Source of the DNA: Adineta vaga
Taxonomy: Eukaryota; Rotifera
Direction of reading: 5' to 3'
Assembly (NCBI GenBank): GCA_021613535.1
Contig: CP075494.1
Span: forward strand, 11,284,001 to 11,348,000
DNA: 64,000 bases
Under the pieces are notes generated by a model that was given only the letters and a program-made list of their open reading frames with translations, searched no databases and was not told where the DNA came from. Position 1 is the first letter of the stretch. Every line of letters begins with the position of its first letter. Made by a program: the position numbers and the translations under genes. Shown here one piece after another: positions 11,969 through 24,786 of this stretch.

Positions 11969-14453
11969 TTATTTGTCACCGTCATCATGAGTTTGTTGTT
12001 CATCTGATGTTTGATCTTCTTTTGGATGTTCATCATTAACTGTTGTACTAGCACTTGCTTCATTACCACCAGATGTCATTGTTTCATTTTTACCACTATC
12101 AGTTCTTGGTTTGGCTTTATCTTTAAAATCAAGTTTCTTGTTTTCAATCTAAACAAAAAGAAAATGGAAAAATAAGATTTTATATTGATGATGATGATGA
12201 AAAATGAATGAGCATACTTTGACAGTACCACCGCCTGGCTTATGATTAGCATTATCGAGCGAACCAACTTTAGGTTTCGCATTCCATTGAAGCTTTTGAT
12301 TTGGAATCTAAAAACAATTACATTGAGCAAAAATGAACATAAGCAATCGATTTCTGAGAAAACGAGAAAGAAAAAAAAGTTTTATTTCTGATTTTCCTTT
12401 ATGGTTCTTCGAAAAAAAAGATCAATCTCGATTTAAATATTTACCTTCACAGTGCCACCACCAGCTTTATGCGTTGCATTCTGAAGAGATCCGACTTTCG
12501 AACTAGTAGAGTTCCATTGTGGTTTTGCAGCCTAAAAAGAAGACAAGATAAAATAAACGAAAGACAGACGGGAAAATGTTTTTTTTTTGTACCGTTGTTC
12601 CTGAAGCACTTTCGGCAGCCACTGAACGTGCTGGACGTGTCGAAGCATCAGCTGTTGTTGGACGACTAGCACTATTAGAGCGTTTAGGAGCAGCAGTTGC
12701 CGATGCACTAGATGCAGTAGATGGTCTTGCTGCTAATGAAAAATATCAATTAATTACTTAATAAATAAGAACGATCTAATTTTACCTGTTGCACGACTGT
12801 GTGATGTTGGTCGTTCTTTAACAACTGTTGATTTAGTGGTAGATGCAGATGCAGATGCACGTGACGCAGCACCCGTAGCACTGGCTGTTGCTGCTTTTGT
12901 TGGCGGTTTGATAGATGGTTGCGGTGCTCGTGTACTAGGTTTCGTTGTTGGAGCAGCTGAAGCAGTTGCCGATGAAGAACTATCTTCCGGTGCTGTGGAA
13001 AGTATGGTTGTGTGTTGATCGGAAGTTTTGGGAGCAGTCGAAGGACGAGTTGGTTTTGGTATTGGTTTAACTGTTGATCGAGATGTATTTGTTGCTGTTG
13101 TAGAACTAGCAGTAGGTTTTGGTTTTGTTGCTACAGTTGAAGTAGATTTAGTAGGAACATCACGCTAAAAGAATAAATTTAATAATTAAATTTTTCTAAA
13201 TTCAATAGTATATTCACTGTCGGTTTTGGAGTAGTTGACGATTCTGCAGAAGGTGAAGTAGGTGTTAGTTTTGATTTATTCGTAGTAGCTGAAGCTGCAC
13301 CAGTTGTTGGTGCTGAATGAATCGTTTTACGATTTGTTGCTGCTGCTGGTTTTGGTTCAGTGGCTTTTGTTGCTGAAGCCGTTGGTTTTTGTTCTGTACT
13401 CTTTGATATAGCAGCTGCAGTTGATGGTTTGTGTTCTGTACTTTTGGCAGCTGTTGAAGTAGTTGATTTAGGTTCAGTAATTTTCGATGCCGTAGCAGTG
13501 GTTGGCGATGGTTTTGGTTTAGTAACACTCGTTGGTTTTGTAGTACTAGTAGCAGGTTTTTTTGCTGATGGCGTTGATTCTGTTTTTGGTGTAGTAGCAG
13601 TTGGTTTTTGTTCAGTTGAAACATTCGATTTTTGTTCTTGTTCTTTCGTAGTAAATAATGGTGGTGGATGTGCATCTGGCGTTGGTGTTGTTACTAAATC
13701 AACTTTATCTGCTAAAGCTTGTGCAGCATCATCGACTTCATCAAATGCTTGATGTAACAATTGTTGTTCTTGTTCAGGTGATTGAGGAGTTAAAGGCACA
13801 TTTTCATTCGTATCTGTTGATTTTATATTAAATGCTGGATTTTGAAAACTAGTTAAATTTGAAGTTTGTTCTTGTTCGCTCTTATTATCCGATGAACCTT
13901 CGAAATCAAGAAGACTTCCGGCTTGATTATCTTGCTGAGTTGATATATTTGTAAATTGATCAAATGGATCATTAGATGATGTTGGATTTTGATCTGTAGA
14001 ATTTTCTGACAATGAAGCAGGTGCTTCAGGATCGAATTCAAGTAAAAGTGCATTTTGATTTGCTACACCACCATTCATATACGATTGAGAATTCAATGAT
14101 GAATCATTGGATTCTTCATTTTTCTGTGTTGAATATTCATGGTGATTAGCTAAATAGAAAAAGAAAACATAACTGATTGATTGAATGGCTTCTTTTTCTT
14201 AATATGAATCTCTACCTTTTTCATTTTGATCGGGATCTGTTGGAAATAGATCATTTTCTAATGAAAATTGATTTTTACCATTTGTATTATTACCGTTTGT
14301 TCCATCATGATGTGTTTCTTGTCCATTATGATTACCGAATGGATCAATATCATCTAATAATCGAGTTTCATAGGAATCGTTTGCTTTGGTTTTCGTTGGT
14401 GACGGTTGATCAAACGAAACAAGTGGATCATCAAGTAGATTATGATCCGACAT
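11969..14453 (-). CDS. Tau/MAP2/MAP4-family microtubule-associated protein
   Basis: Seven exons: 14453-14216, 14149-13218, 13164-12786, 12732-12593, 12531-12445, 12307-12218 and 12148-11969, giving 681 aa. It binds and stabilises microtubules in the cytoplasm. The C-terminus has two tau-type repeats, VGSLQNATHKAGGGTVK and VGSLDNANHKPGGGTVK, each encoded by its own phase-0 exon (87 and 90 nt), followed by the post-repeat region IENKKLDFKDKAKPRTD, a close match to the vertebrate end. The long projection region is acidic first (DPFGNH, SNDPFDQF), then Pro/Thr/Ala/Lys-rich with repeated Lys-Pro units, as in MAP tau proteins. It has fewer repeats than vertebrate tau (3-4). The ATG at 14453 is the only in-frame start in the first exon. 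Confidence 0.93.
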
Positions 14454-16581
14454 GAATAATCGTTCGAATCTTCTACGTATATATATAAATCTAGAAAAAT
14501 ATATCATTATTTTTCATATCAGTTACAACAAAGAAAAGCAATGAATATGGCAATGCTCCCAGCGATAAATATAAGAGTAGTGCAATTAATGAAACATGTA
14601 TAACTAAAAACAGATGCACAAATGTCAAACGCTACGATCATAATTGATAGTAGTATGAGAGAGAGCTAACTGTATACAAAATGAATCGTATATCATGTTC
14701 AAACTACTGTTTTTTTATGACACTTCATTCATTTTTTTCCACACCTCTATTGACCTTTTGAACCTTAGCAAACAGCACGTGTTTCAACATTTTAATCATC
14801 GGTATCTATCCTCAAGAATCCACTTACCAACTATATACATACATACTTCAGTCGAAATCTTAATGAACTTAATAACGAAAAAAAACAACATTCTTTTCTA
14901 TAGTAAAGAAATCAAATGAAGTTTATAATTAAAAATCTCCAATGACCTTGCTATTGATATGCATGTTACCATTCTCATTTGTTCGTTTGAACATTTATCA
15001 TAGACGAGCCGATCACAATTGGTCATTTGATAGTCTTTTTTCACTTTCCACCTCACTAACCTAGTTCAAAAAAAAACACAACGGCAAAACATCCGTTTCG
15101 TATCGATCTTTTTTTTTCTTCTTTTTCTCACTTTAACAATATACGTATTAACAATAAAAAACATCTTACCATATTGTCAAAAAAAAAATTATTATTAAAG
15201 CCTCAACAACAATAGTCCGAATGAGCGAAAAGAAAAATCTGTGTTTTCTTGTTTTTTCTTCGTCGCCGTTTGTCCTTTCTTTTCTTTTTCTTTCTTATTA
15301 ATCAAGGATGATTCAGCGACACAACACAATAGAAGAAGTATGAAAACAAAATTGCTCCGTCTCTCTTTCTCGTACTTGGTCGACTCATTTTTTTTCCTTC
15401 TCTCTTCGTCATTCTTTACTTCACTCTATTGCTGCTACTGCCTCCGCCACCCAGACAAATGTTTGATCTACCATACTGCACACATTTACACAGTGAAACA
15501 AGAAGAAGAAGAAGAAGAGGAAAAAAAAATGCTGTAGCTACAAACTTATGAATACAAGGAGAGAGAGAGAGCAAATGGAAACTCATCTACTTACTGATGA
15601 TGATGATAATGACGACGAGAGAAAAAAAAATGAACGAACGTGATGGAAATGAAAGAGTTCAAGATGAACTTCTCTCTTTTCCCTATGACTAAATTAAGCA
15701 AACTAAAATTGAGTTAACACATGGTCAATATCATTCAGTTTTCGGCGAGTGATCGTGAAGTTTGTGTGCACAGAACATATACATAAGAAGACTGAAAACT
15801 AACGACAGACGACGCTCTACGCTCTTGTTCCTTCATTGATTCAATATATAGAATATATTAACATGATTTCGAAGGCAAGGCAAGGCTACTGACTAATTTC
15901 TTTTTCTTCTCTTTCCCTCTTTCTCTCTCTCTCTTTCGCTCTTTTTTCCTTGTCTATTAAGTAAAGAGCTGAAGAAAAATCTCACGAGAACTAGTTGATG
16001 ATCACATCGATCGACAAACGAGAATATAAGTGAAATTAAATAGACTTTTTCTTGTCATCTAAAGAATAAATGAATGAAAAAGAGCAATATTCTCTTCATA
16101 TGAACCAGATTTTCTTTTTATTATTATTTCTCTCTCATCTAAACTGTGAAAAGATTTTACTTGTCCGGTATTATTTATATAAAATATGTTAGTACACTGA
16201 AGAAAGACAAACGACATTAACCTATAAACGTGTATAGTAAACGAGAAAAAATGAACCATTACTAACTGACCACATTTCTTCTTTCGTCTTTGTTCTATCC
16301 ATTCATTATTTCGTAGACAGTAGATGACGCCACGAGTTGATCATAGTGTCAACTCGAGGAATTAAAAGCGTGAGAGAAAGAGAGGAAAAAAAGTGAACTT
16401 CCGTCAAATAGTTACCATCAAAGTTCACTTGACCGATTTCAGGTCGAGAGAGAAAAAAAGATTAGTTCTACAATGAAATAGTAGACATTATCAACACGTC
16501 AATGAAATGAACGTTTATGTATGATTACGTTTTATTATATATATATGCCATAGTGATAAAACAATTTTTAAAAGAATTATT
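14454..16581. other. Intergenic, 2.1 kb, purine/pyrimidine-tract rich
   Basis: Upstream flank of the tau-like gene. It is dense in poly-T, CT and GA tracts (for example 15900-15950 and 15500-15530). No open frame with coding character is seen. Confidence 0.45.
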
Positions 16582-17385
16582 CTAATTCGCTTCAATTGAA
16601 ATACAAAAACCTGCATTGTTTTCTACATGTTCTTTTTGTACATGTTCTGCATATAATCGATTTTCATTCGGATTGTTTTTTCCAATCATTTCTTCACATT
16701 TTGAACAGTATTGATAGCGAATATTAGGATGGTTGTCATTCAAATGAATAAGTAAATTTCTACAACGATACAAACATGTTGATTGCCGACAAGATTTATC
16801 CGGACAAGGTTCAAATATATTGTCCAATGTAAACTTAACATCTTTCGGTTGGTTGTCATTCACTTTTAGTTTCGTTACATTTGTCAATTCGGGCTGACGT
16901 TCATATACCTTACGTATATATTCAGCCATTTCTTTGGGACTATTGAATAACTGTAAATCAACGTGACCTTTAAGCTGTGGATATGCATATTCCAATCGTT
17001 GTTTTACCTCTTCATACGCTCTATCACCTCTTGTAACAAGAACATAACTATCATACTTATCACTGATTAAACCGAGCATAAACGATAGATTCATATCTGC
17101 TCCATTCCTTGAATTGTATGTAAGAGTTGGGAATACATGAACATTCGGATTATGATCTTTTAGATCTTCCAATCGTTTAACCATATGATCATCATGACGA
17201 TTGAAAAACAGGAAAATATCGCTGTTTGGTGGGAAATCTTTGGTCAAATCAGGTTTAATTAATTTTGGTTTCTTTGAATGAAATGCTGTACCTAGACCAG
17301 CATCACAATCGATTAGAAAAGCAATTTTTGTTTGATGCTGTCTTACTGCTGCTGAAGGATATTTGTCTCGAACACTATCATTCAT
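16582..17385 (-). CDS. PIN/NYN-like putative nuclease with C-terminal zinc-binding module
   Basis: A single 267-aa open frame without introns. Residues 19-165 look like a PIN/NYN-type Rossmann nuclease. A hydrophobic strand leads to Asp26 (IAFLIDCDAG), a second strand is at 56-61, Asp97 lies in NGADMNLSF before a helix, and a third strand ends in Asp121 (VLVTRGDRAYEEV). These three Asp are spaced as the metal-binding triad of PIN/NYN RNases. Residues about 190-255 carry Cys and His in zinc-finger spacing (CPDKSC, C-x3-C, H-x4-H, then YCSKC and H-x4-H). No signal peptide is seen. I do not recognise a named family. RNA or DNA cleavage is inference from the fold-like pattern. A decayed paralogue sits at 2667-3212. 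It lies 248 bp downstream of the polycystin gene on the same strand. Confidence 0.75.
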   Translation of the reverse strand: MNDSVRDKYPSAAVRQHQTKIAFLIDCDAGLGTAFHSKKPKLIKPDLTKDFPPNSDIFLFFNRHDDHMVKRLEDLKDHNPNVHVFPTLTYNSRNGADMNLSFMLGLISDKYDSYVLVTRGDRAYEEVKQRLEYAYPQLKGHVDLQLFNSPKEMAEYIRKVYERQPELTNVTKLKVNDNQPKDVKFTLDNIFEPCPDKSCRQSTCLYRCRNLLIHLNDNHPNIRYQYCSKCEEMIGKNNPNENRLYAEHVQKEHVENNAGFCISIEAN

Positions 17386-17633
17386 CTTTATTTTCTCTTT
17401 GGTCTGCTCTAACTATCAACACATTTTATAAGATAAAAGTCTTTTCTTACCGAAGATCTTGTTATTACACAAGAGAATAAAACAACATCACGCTATAAGA
17501 CTGATCTATATTCTTTCTTTATCGACTTTAACTCTCTTTTATACTTTTATTACAAATATTGACTGATATGTACAGAAAATAAATTTTGATAAATAATAAT
17601 CAAATGAATGATTTACATATTTTCGTTTTTCTC

Positions 17634-20202
17634 TTAAATTTTACGAGAAACAGGCATAGTTCGAAGTAAATTTTCTGATGTTTTCATTGAATATATTATT
17701 TTTCCTTCAATTGAATCGAATAATTCTTCTAAACGTGTAAGGCGATATCGTAATTGTGCCCATTGTTGAATCGTACAAAGATTATTTGCACGTGTATTCC
17801 ATTCTTGTTCTTCATTAAAATTAATTAAGGATTTCTTTCCTGTAAATAAACTTTGTAATGTATCACGTTGGCGATCTTTATCATTATGTGCATATTTTAG
17901 AAAAGCATTAAAGTCTTTTTTCGATATTGACTTTGTCATATCATGTGCAAATGCTTGTCGAAGTTCTTCATAGATTGAGGATGACGTCGCCGAATATTTA
18001 AATTCTTGTAAAAGATCACGAATGGTTTTTGTATTCGTCGAATCTTCAGCACGAATGATAAAATGAACGAGAACTTTGACTTTTGTCCAAAGACGTAATC
18101 GTTCAAAAAATGTTTGAATCGAATGTTTCACAAATGGTGTTACATTGATTAACATTTGACTGATTACATCACGATGTTCATTACCAAGTTCTTCATAAGA
18201 ATCGACAATGATCGCCTAAATATAGTCAATCATTTTACAATAGAAAATGATGAAAGAGAGAGAGAATTTACCAGAACCATATTGAATAACATGAAGACCA
18301 TGGTGAATATATCTAGAAAGATTTTCGATGATTGAAAAATCTTATATGTGATAGATGTATTTACAAAGAAAGAAAAATAATGGACCAACAATGGGTGCAG
18401 CATTACGAATATCTTCATAATCAAAATCACTCAAGACCGTACGAAAAAGAGCGACAAATGCTTTTCCAACAGTAGAGAAATCTGATGCTTGTAGACCGAG
18501 AACAAGATTACCAAACTAAATACATAAGAATCTAGTATAATTCAACTGTTTAGAAAGAATTAATCTTGAAAATTATTGAGATTTACTTGTGCATAAGCAA
18601 TCATAATTGCAACAAACATGATTAGAAATCCTATAAGATCACCAAAACATCTTTGAATTGTAGCTTTAATTCGAATTAATGTCACGGCAAAGTCACAATA
18701 TTTCAATATACGTATAATACTAATCGATGTAAGTAGAACACTGAAAAGATCAAATAAACTTTGAAGACGAAGTAATTTTACGATTGAAGTATCAAATGTT
18801 GAAAGATAGATGAATAATTGATGATTTAACATGGAATTGATTTGTATAAGAAGATAAATATTGACGATAATCAAGAAAATCGAAATGATCTTCAAAGAAA
18901 TAGCATGAAAATCAATTGCTAGTTTAGTTTCAATAGATATTTACTAAAAGAATAATATCAATCCAATTCCAAAAACTTAGAAAAATCTTCAATTTTGATT
19001 TGATAATTGTAATTATTTCTACGAAAAGAAAGATGAATGTAAATATCACGATCGTTATTTCACAAATGATCAAAATATATTTCCTTGCACCGACATACTA
19101 CAAATAAAATGAATAGAAATATCAAATTGGTTGATTATTGAATTACTCGAAATAGTTGACGATTTTCAATTTTATGCGAAGGAAAAATACCGCCCGTTAA
19201 TGGCATTTCAAAAACAAGTTTTATATATGAAAATAGATTGATACTTGGATTGTAAGTTATTATATCAATAAATAAAGCACGAGTGGCTTTATCAAGCCAA
19301 TGATATTTTTCCAATTCATTTAAATCTTTTATAAATCGTCGATTTGTTCGATCATACTGAGCAAGATCCACTATATATCCATCACCATCATATTTACCAT
19401 ATTGACCAGTATACGAATTCATTCCAGTTTCCTTTGCGGACATATAACGCCATGGTTTTTTCGAATTTATCTCTGCACTATCACTAGATGTGATAGGACC
19501 AACTATTAAGAAGATTTCAAATTGAATTTAATGAATGTTTCAAGTAACTTACAAGAATTAGTATCTTTCTTTTCTGATGAATAAGCTGGATAACAATCGG
19601 CTATTTCATCCGAATATGATTTTGGTATATTACATTTTTCTGCTTTGACACGAACTTGTCTCATTCGAATAACACCGATCATTAGGAAATGATCTAATAT
19701 CCAATGAATTGAATGTTGTGATGTTACACTCGGTTTTGACATCCATTGTTGCGAATGTAAGAAAACTTCTCCAATTGTTTCATTCATAAATTGCCAAATC
19801 TACAAAAACAAAATATGCAAATCTTTTTGTTTTGTGAATCAAGAAACAATATACATCTTGAAATGTGGCGATCTGTTGAAAACCAATCATAAATGTACTT
19901 TTATACATAGTTCGTGCATTTCTAAACGAATCTCGTTCGAGCCATGTTGCTTTCACGGGAAAACGTCTGTGAATCAAATGATATTCAAATGTATTTGTAA
20001 TAAGAAAACTTTGTGATGATTGCATTAAAATAGTAACAATTAAAACATTACTAACGAAAATCATATAGATAAAAAATGTTCGTAAGACTAATTTAGCATG
20101 TTGATGATGTGTTTCATCTATTTCCTTTTGATCAAGATTAAATGAAAGAAATAATTGAATAAGTTTTTCAAATCGAGATCGATTCGATGAAAAGGAATCC
20201 AT
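17634..20202 (-). CDS. Polycystin-2-like cation channel (TRPP family)
   Basis: Eight exons: 20202-19855, 19799-19553, 19502-19147, 19097-18945, 18889-18587, 18515-18365, 18312-18272 and 18215-17634, giving 726 aa. PKD2-type proteins are six-pass cation channels of plasma or ciliary membranes. Visible features are a first membrane segment near residue 50 (FFIYMIFVSNVLIVTILM), then the large extracellular polycystin domain with the KPWRYMS and GDGYIVDLAQYDR blocks. Further hydrophobic segments follow (FWNWIDIILL, LIGFLIMFVAIMIAYAQ), and the pore region VGKAFVALFRTVLSDFDYED resembles the PKD2 pore helix and filter. The last segment ends NMVLAIIVDSYEEL. A cytoplasmic helical tail of about 170 aa completes the chain. 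An in-frame GTG lies nine codons upstream, but the first ATG is at 20202. Confidence 0.9.
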
Positions 20203-20695
20203 TGTTGATGAAGATATTTCAATCGGCACATTTCAAAATCGAGTAGTTTTTCGTTTCAATTTTAAGCGCCTTTGTTTGTATTCAAAGTATCAAAGATCAA
20301 ACTAATTAATCTACGTCTCATCTATCAAAGATGAAGGACATATTCATCTAGTTTTATGTATTGTGTTATTTTTGTTTATCGATATTTGTAATTAAACGAT
20401 AACTGCGTCGTTGTTTTTGCTTTATATAGGATAGAAGAAGAAGAAAAACAAATATCTAGTGATTTATGGTTAAGACAGGTACACTGAGCGAGATATTTTA
20501 TCTTTAGGTTATCCGGTACTTATGATATATATATTCATATTTTCTTTTCAAAATTCAAGGACGAATATAATTGAATTATTATCTCGTATGTATGTATTTT
20601 TAATAAATGTTTCTATAGTAAGGTTAATATCAACATTTAAAAATGAAGACAAATAAATATTCTATATATAAAAGAAATCCATTTTGATGAAAAAT
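20203..20695. other. Spacer, no gene seen
   Basis: AT-rich 5' flank of the polycystin-like gene and 3' flank of the C2H2 gene. Nothing recognised. Confidence 0.4.
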
Positions 20696-21052
20696 TCATT
20701 GCGTAGAATTGGATGCATGATCATTTTGTAAATGTTTCAAATAATCTTGACAGGAATAAAAACGTTTCGAACAAAATTGACATTCAGTTGTAGTTAAATG
20801 ATCAGCAGCAACTTTAGCTAAACGACGTTGTCGTTCATCATCAGATACATTGGATTGAAGAGAATTATTTCCACATGACATACATTCAAAAAGAAGACCT
20901 TTTTGTTGAGGAAATTCATGATGTGTAATATCAATTAATTGTTTTGTACCGCAACGTGTACAAGTAGATTTATTCAATTGTTGTTCATCATTGGATTTTA
21001 ATTGTTGTTGATTTGATGGAAAAAATGATCCTTGAAAATTATCTGTATTCAT
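20696..21052 (-). CDS. Small zinc-finger protein with CxxC pairs and one C2H2 finger
   Basis: A single-exon frame of 118 aa from the ATG at 21052. It contains a CTRCG pair and an ECMSCG pair about 33 residues apart, which could form a zinc ribbon, followed by a classical C2H2 finger, CQFCSKRFYSCQDYLKHLQNDH, near the C-terminus. The N-terminus is Gln/Asn-rich. A longer frame reaches an ATG at 21169, but the extra part reads like untranslated sequence, so the inner ATG was chosen. It is probably nucleic-acid binding; no orthologue is recognised. It is co-oriented with its neighbours, with 353 bp to the gene upstream. Confidence 0.65.
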   Translation of the reverse strand: MNTDNFQGSFFPSNQQQLKSNDEQQLNKSTCTRCGTKQLIDITHHEFPQQKGLLFECMSCGNNSLQSNVSDDERQRRLAKVAADHLTTTECQFCSKRFYSCQDYLKHLQNDHASNSTQ

Positions 21053-21405
21053 TCGATTTTTAGAAATGATAAATAAATAAATAAAGTTAAATTTGACTAG
21101 GTCATTATTTCTTATAATCTTCCAATGAAACTTAGAAGACAATTGAATCGAATCAAAGAGATGTCGCATCTATCATCAAAAGTAAATTCTATGAATTATA
21201 AGTTATTTTGAACTGGTCTTTTTTTATTCAAGTATCTTTTTGATATCTTAGGGAAATATCTAAAATAGAAAATAGAATACAAATTAATTTATTAATATAA
21301 AGCAAAAATACAATTTTAATTGAAACTTTAAAAAACAAAACGTGAAGATGAAAGAAAAGGAAATTGTATCATTTTTTTTTCGTTGCCTAGTAGAAAAGTT
21401 GATAG
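21053..21405. other. Spacer, no gene seen
   Basis: Short AT-rich interval between two co-oriented genes. It may hold the C2H2 leader and the 3' UTR of the Gln-rich gene. Confidence 0.4.
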
Positions 21406-24400
21406 TTAAGATTGCACATCGAATAACAATCTTACTTGAGATGGTAAATTAAAGGAATCAAAATGTTCATCATTGATTTGAGAAGAGTAATATTGTTGCT
21501 GATGGAGTTGTTGTTGTTGTGGTTGAATTTGTTGATGACCTTGAAGATTATGTAATTGCAATTGTTGTTGTTGTTGTTGCTGATGATGATGGTGGTGGTG
21601 TTGTTGTTGAAGGGAAAATGCATTTAATTGAAAATCAGGTGGAGTAGAAACGGAAGACGTTACTTGATTTTCTTGCCACATCGAAGATGAATATGGATTA
21701 AGAAAATGTTCATAAACATCAACATCACCGGTAGCTAAACGCGAATTATTTATCGATGGATTAAGGAATTTATCAGTGGATGAAAGTGAATATCGTTGAT
21801 TATCAGTTGTTCGTAATGGTGGTGGAGGAGTTAAAGCACCAAATTGATCATTTGTTTTAGATGAGAATCCATCTGTACTTAGATCAAAATCAAAATGTTG
21901 ATTAGAATTTATTCGTTGTTCATCAATAGACACAAGTTGAAATTCATCAAGCATTGAATCAACATTCTCAACACAATCAGTTTGCCAAGAATCATTCTTA
22001 TCAAAAGATGATGATAAATGCTGATTAGAAGTTAACAATGAAGGAGTTATATTCGTATTAAGAGTAAGAGGAGGAACAGTTGTAGTAGTAACAAAACCTG
22101 AGGGTGTCGGTATATTAGTCCATGTAATAGGTTTACTGATTAAATTCAGTGTCGGTGTAATAGGTGATGTAGTTGTTGATTTACCGATAATTTCTTGTTG
22201 AGATGTAATCGCAGCCGATTGAGGACGATTCAAAAGTGGTTTACGATTACGATTACGTTTTAAAGTAACATTCGTTGTCGATTTTGATCGATTTCTTTTT
22301 TTACTATTATTCGTTAGCGGTGGTTGTAATACTGTATTCATTTGATTTTGATCATTATTTGTAGGAAATACAACTTGTTGTGCAATATTCACTACGTCTT
22401 GATGAGTTAATGTCGAACCAATCGGATCATAATCTGATTGTTGTTGCTGCTGTTGCTGCTGCTGTTGTTGTTGTTGTTGCTGTTGTTGTTTTTGATATAA
22501 CGGTGATAACCATGTTTTTGTTGTTACTGTTCCATTCTGTACCCAAACAAGTTGCGATGAGGGCTGTTGTGGTTGCGGTTGAGGAAGAACGGATGGATGA
22601 TGTACTTTAGTTTGTAGGTGTGAAGGTTCATTAATCAATATATCTCCTTTACCATTAATCACCTCTTCAATCGTTTGATCAATATCGGAATTACTTATCG
22701 TCGTTTGAATCGAAAAGGGTGAAACTAATTTTATTGTTGGTGATTTTATATTTGGATTAGGTGACGATAAACGTTCTTCTTTAATTAGAAATGCTGATGG
22801 TTGTTGTTTTGATTCATCTAAAGAATGATAAAATGAATTTTCTATTGAAATTAAACAAAAGGATAATCGTACTTAAATTAATTTGATTATAAAATGATGT
22901 TTGATCTTGATTGATCGCATTCGGAACACTTATTTGTTTAATAACACGTCTTTTTCGTTGACGATTATTAATAGAACCTACACTTCGTTGTCGGTTAATT
23001 GGTTTTTTAATCGTAGAAAAGCTAAATAATAAAATTAAATGAATAATCTTTTTTTCCCTCAGTGTGTTCATACTTTGATTGTTGTTCAGATACAATTGTT
23101 GTAATATTTGGTGGTGAATCAGAGGTTTTGATAGTTGGAATTGCAAATGGTAGTAATGTTGTTGATGATGATGTTTGTCCTTGTTCTTTAATCGGTGTCA
23201 TTGAAATCGAACGATTTGTACGAATTTGTGAAGCAACAGCTGCACGCTGAGCAATAGTTCGATTGATCGGTGGTCGACAAATAATAGTTTGAGAATTTAA
23301 TAGTGCATTCGCTTGTTGTTGTTGTTGGATTAATGTCAACGTTGGACAATTTTGTTCATGGACAAGATGTGGTTTTGAACAAGTGCATACAAAAGCCTTG
23401 ACTGTCGAGGCCGCTGACGGAGTTGACAATGGATATGAAGGGATCGATGAGATATGCTGTAAATCATTGGTATGAATAAGTGTTTGTTTAGTTGGAATAT
23501 TTGATAATGATGTTGAACTAAAATCGGATGAGATAACGAAATAAAGTAGATAGTTTTAACATGTAAATTTCATTTTATCACAATAATATTATGCAATTTT
23601 TGTACAGGTAAACGAATATTTTTTTCAAATGAAAATATAATAAAAAGTTAATTAGAAGATGTTTATCAGGAAAAGAGAATATTTTCACTTAATTAATATG
23701 TGAGACATGATGATAAGATCTACCTTTTTACTTTCTACTGATTTTTCATCGATGACAAAAATATAGTTGTTATTAGTAGATTAATTTAAAATAAAGATAT
23801 CACCGTGATCAAAACAAAGCATAGTCCTTGTAGGAAGAAATGTACTAACTAACGAATGCTAATGATTTGGATATTTTAAATCGAAATATTTTGGGAGGAT
23901 CGGCGTGTTTTTTTTTGGCTTACTATTAATGTAATATTTCAGAGAGAAATTACTATTATATACCTGATACTCTTTGACAATGGCGCCATTTGTAGATTTG
24001 ATTGTGTTTCCATATCGGATGATGGAGTTTGTATGACATGTTGAGAAGATAAATAAGATTGATTAGTTGATGAACATGTCGATGGAGAAGTTGGCGTTTG
24101 TTGACGTCGATAAATAGGTGAGAGTTGAGTTTTAACATCATTTTTGATTTGTTGAATTGGCGTATGAGAAACGGATGATGGTGGACGAAGTGGTTGAGGT
24201 GGTAAAGCACTAAAAACGACTGTCGTTGTTGTCGATGAAACATCATTATGATCACCGGCTGATGTCATTGTCGTTGTTGTCGTCGGTGGTTCATTGTTTG
24301 GAACTGACGATTGATGATAATAGTGTTGTTGTTGTTGTTGTTGTTGTTGATATGATGATCCAAAATTTTGTTGTTGTTGTTGTTGATGGTGATGATGCTG

Positions 24401-24786
24401 ATGCATAGAATTAGCAAGCAATGATGATTGATTTGGTTGGAAATATGATATCGATGCTTCATTTTTACATGTTTTCGATGATGTTTCTAAAAAAATAATT
24501 TAACATGCAAAAAGAACTAGTTAATCTGTTTAATTTCACTTTTATCGATAATATGAAGCATTAAATTGGGATTCTCATTTATATCAGGCCATTCAAAATT
24601 TAAAAATATTGTTACAAGATTATGTTCAATAATCGATTGTCCATTCGTTTTTAATGGTACTTTATATGATTGAAATGGTTCACTATGATAAGGAATAAGA
24701 GAAAAAAACATAAATATGATTACTCAAGATAAAAATGTAAATCAATCTTCATTTTTTTTCTTCTTCTTTACTTACCAACTAACCAT
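21406..24786 (-). CDS. Large Gln-rich low-complexity protein, probable transcriptional regulator
   Basis: Six exons: 24786-24776 (only 11 nt, encoding MVS plus part of a Cys codon), 24682-24540, 24486-23964, 23517-23074, 23021-22873 and 22817-21406, giving 893 aa. After the start comes a compact conserved-looking block of about 45 residues (SYKVPLKTNGQSIIEHNLV, then IFLNFEWPDINENP) that could be a small folded domain. The rest is disordered: poly-Gln and poly-His tracts, Thr-rich stretches, a Cys cluster (FVCTCSKPHLVHEQNC) and two basic patches (RQRKRRVIK; KKRNRSKSTTN then LKRNRNRK) suited to nuclear localisation. Activator-like Gln and acidic regions follow. I cannot name the family. A good donor-like CAA|GTAAGA near the end leaves open an alternative last exon. 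Confidence 0.7.
22432..22494 (-). repeat. Poly-glutamine codon repeat
   Basis: A run of CAA/CAG codons (TTG/CTG on the plus strand) encodes about 19 consecutive Gln in the Gln-rich regulator. Mixed codons suggest an old, partly stabilised tract. Similar shorter Gln runs lie near 21540-21610 and 24320-24390. Confidence 0.8.

Noticed and set aside
13265-13752. Long open frames on both strands in alternative frames of the tau-like gene
   Set aside because: Shadows of the Pro/Thr/Ala/Gln-rich coding sequence; they lack independent start, splice or domain support.
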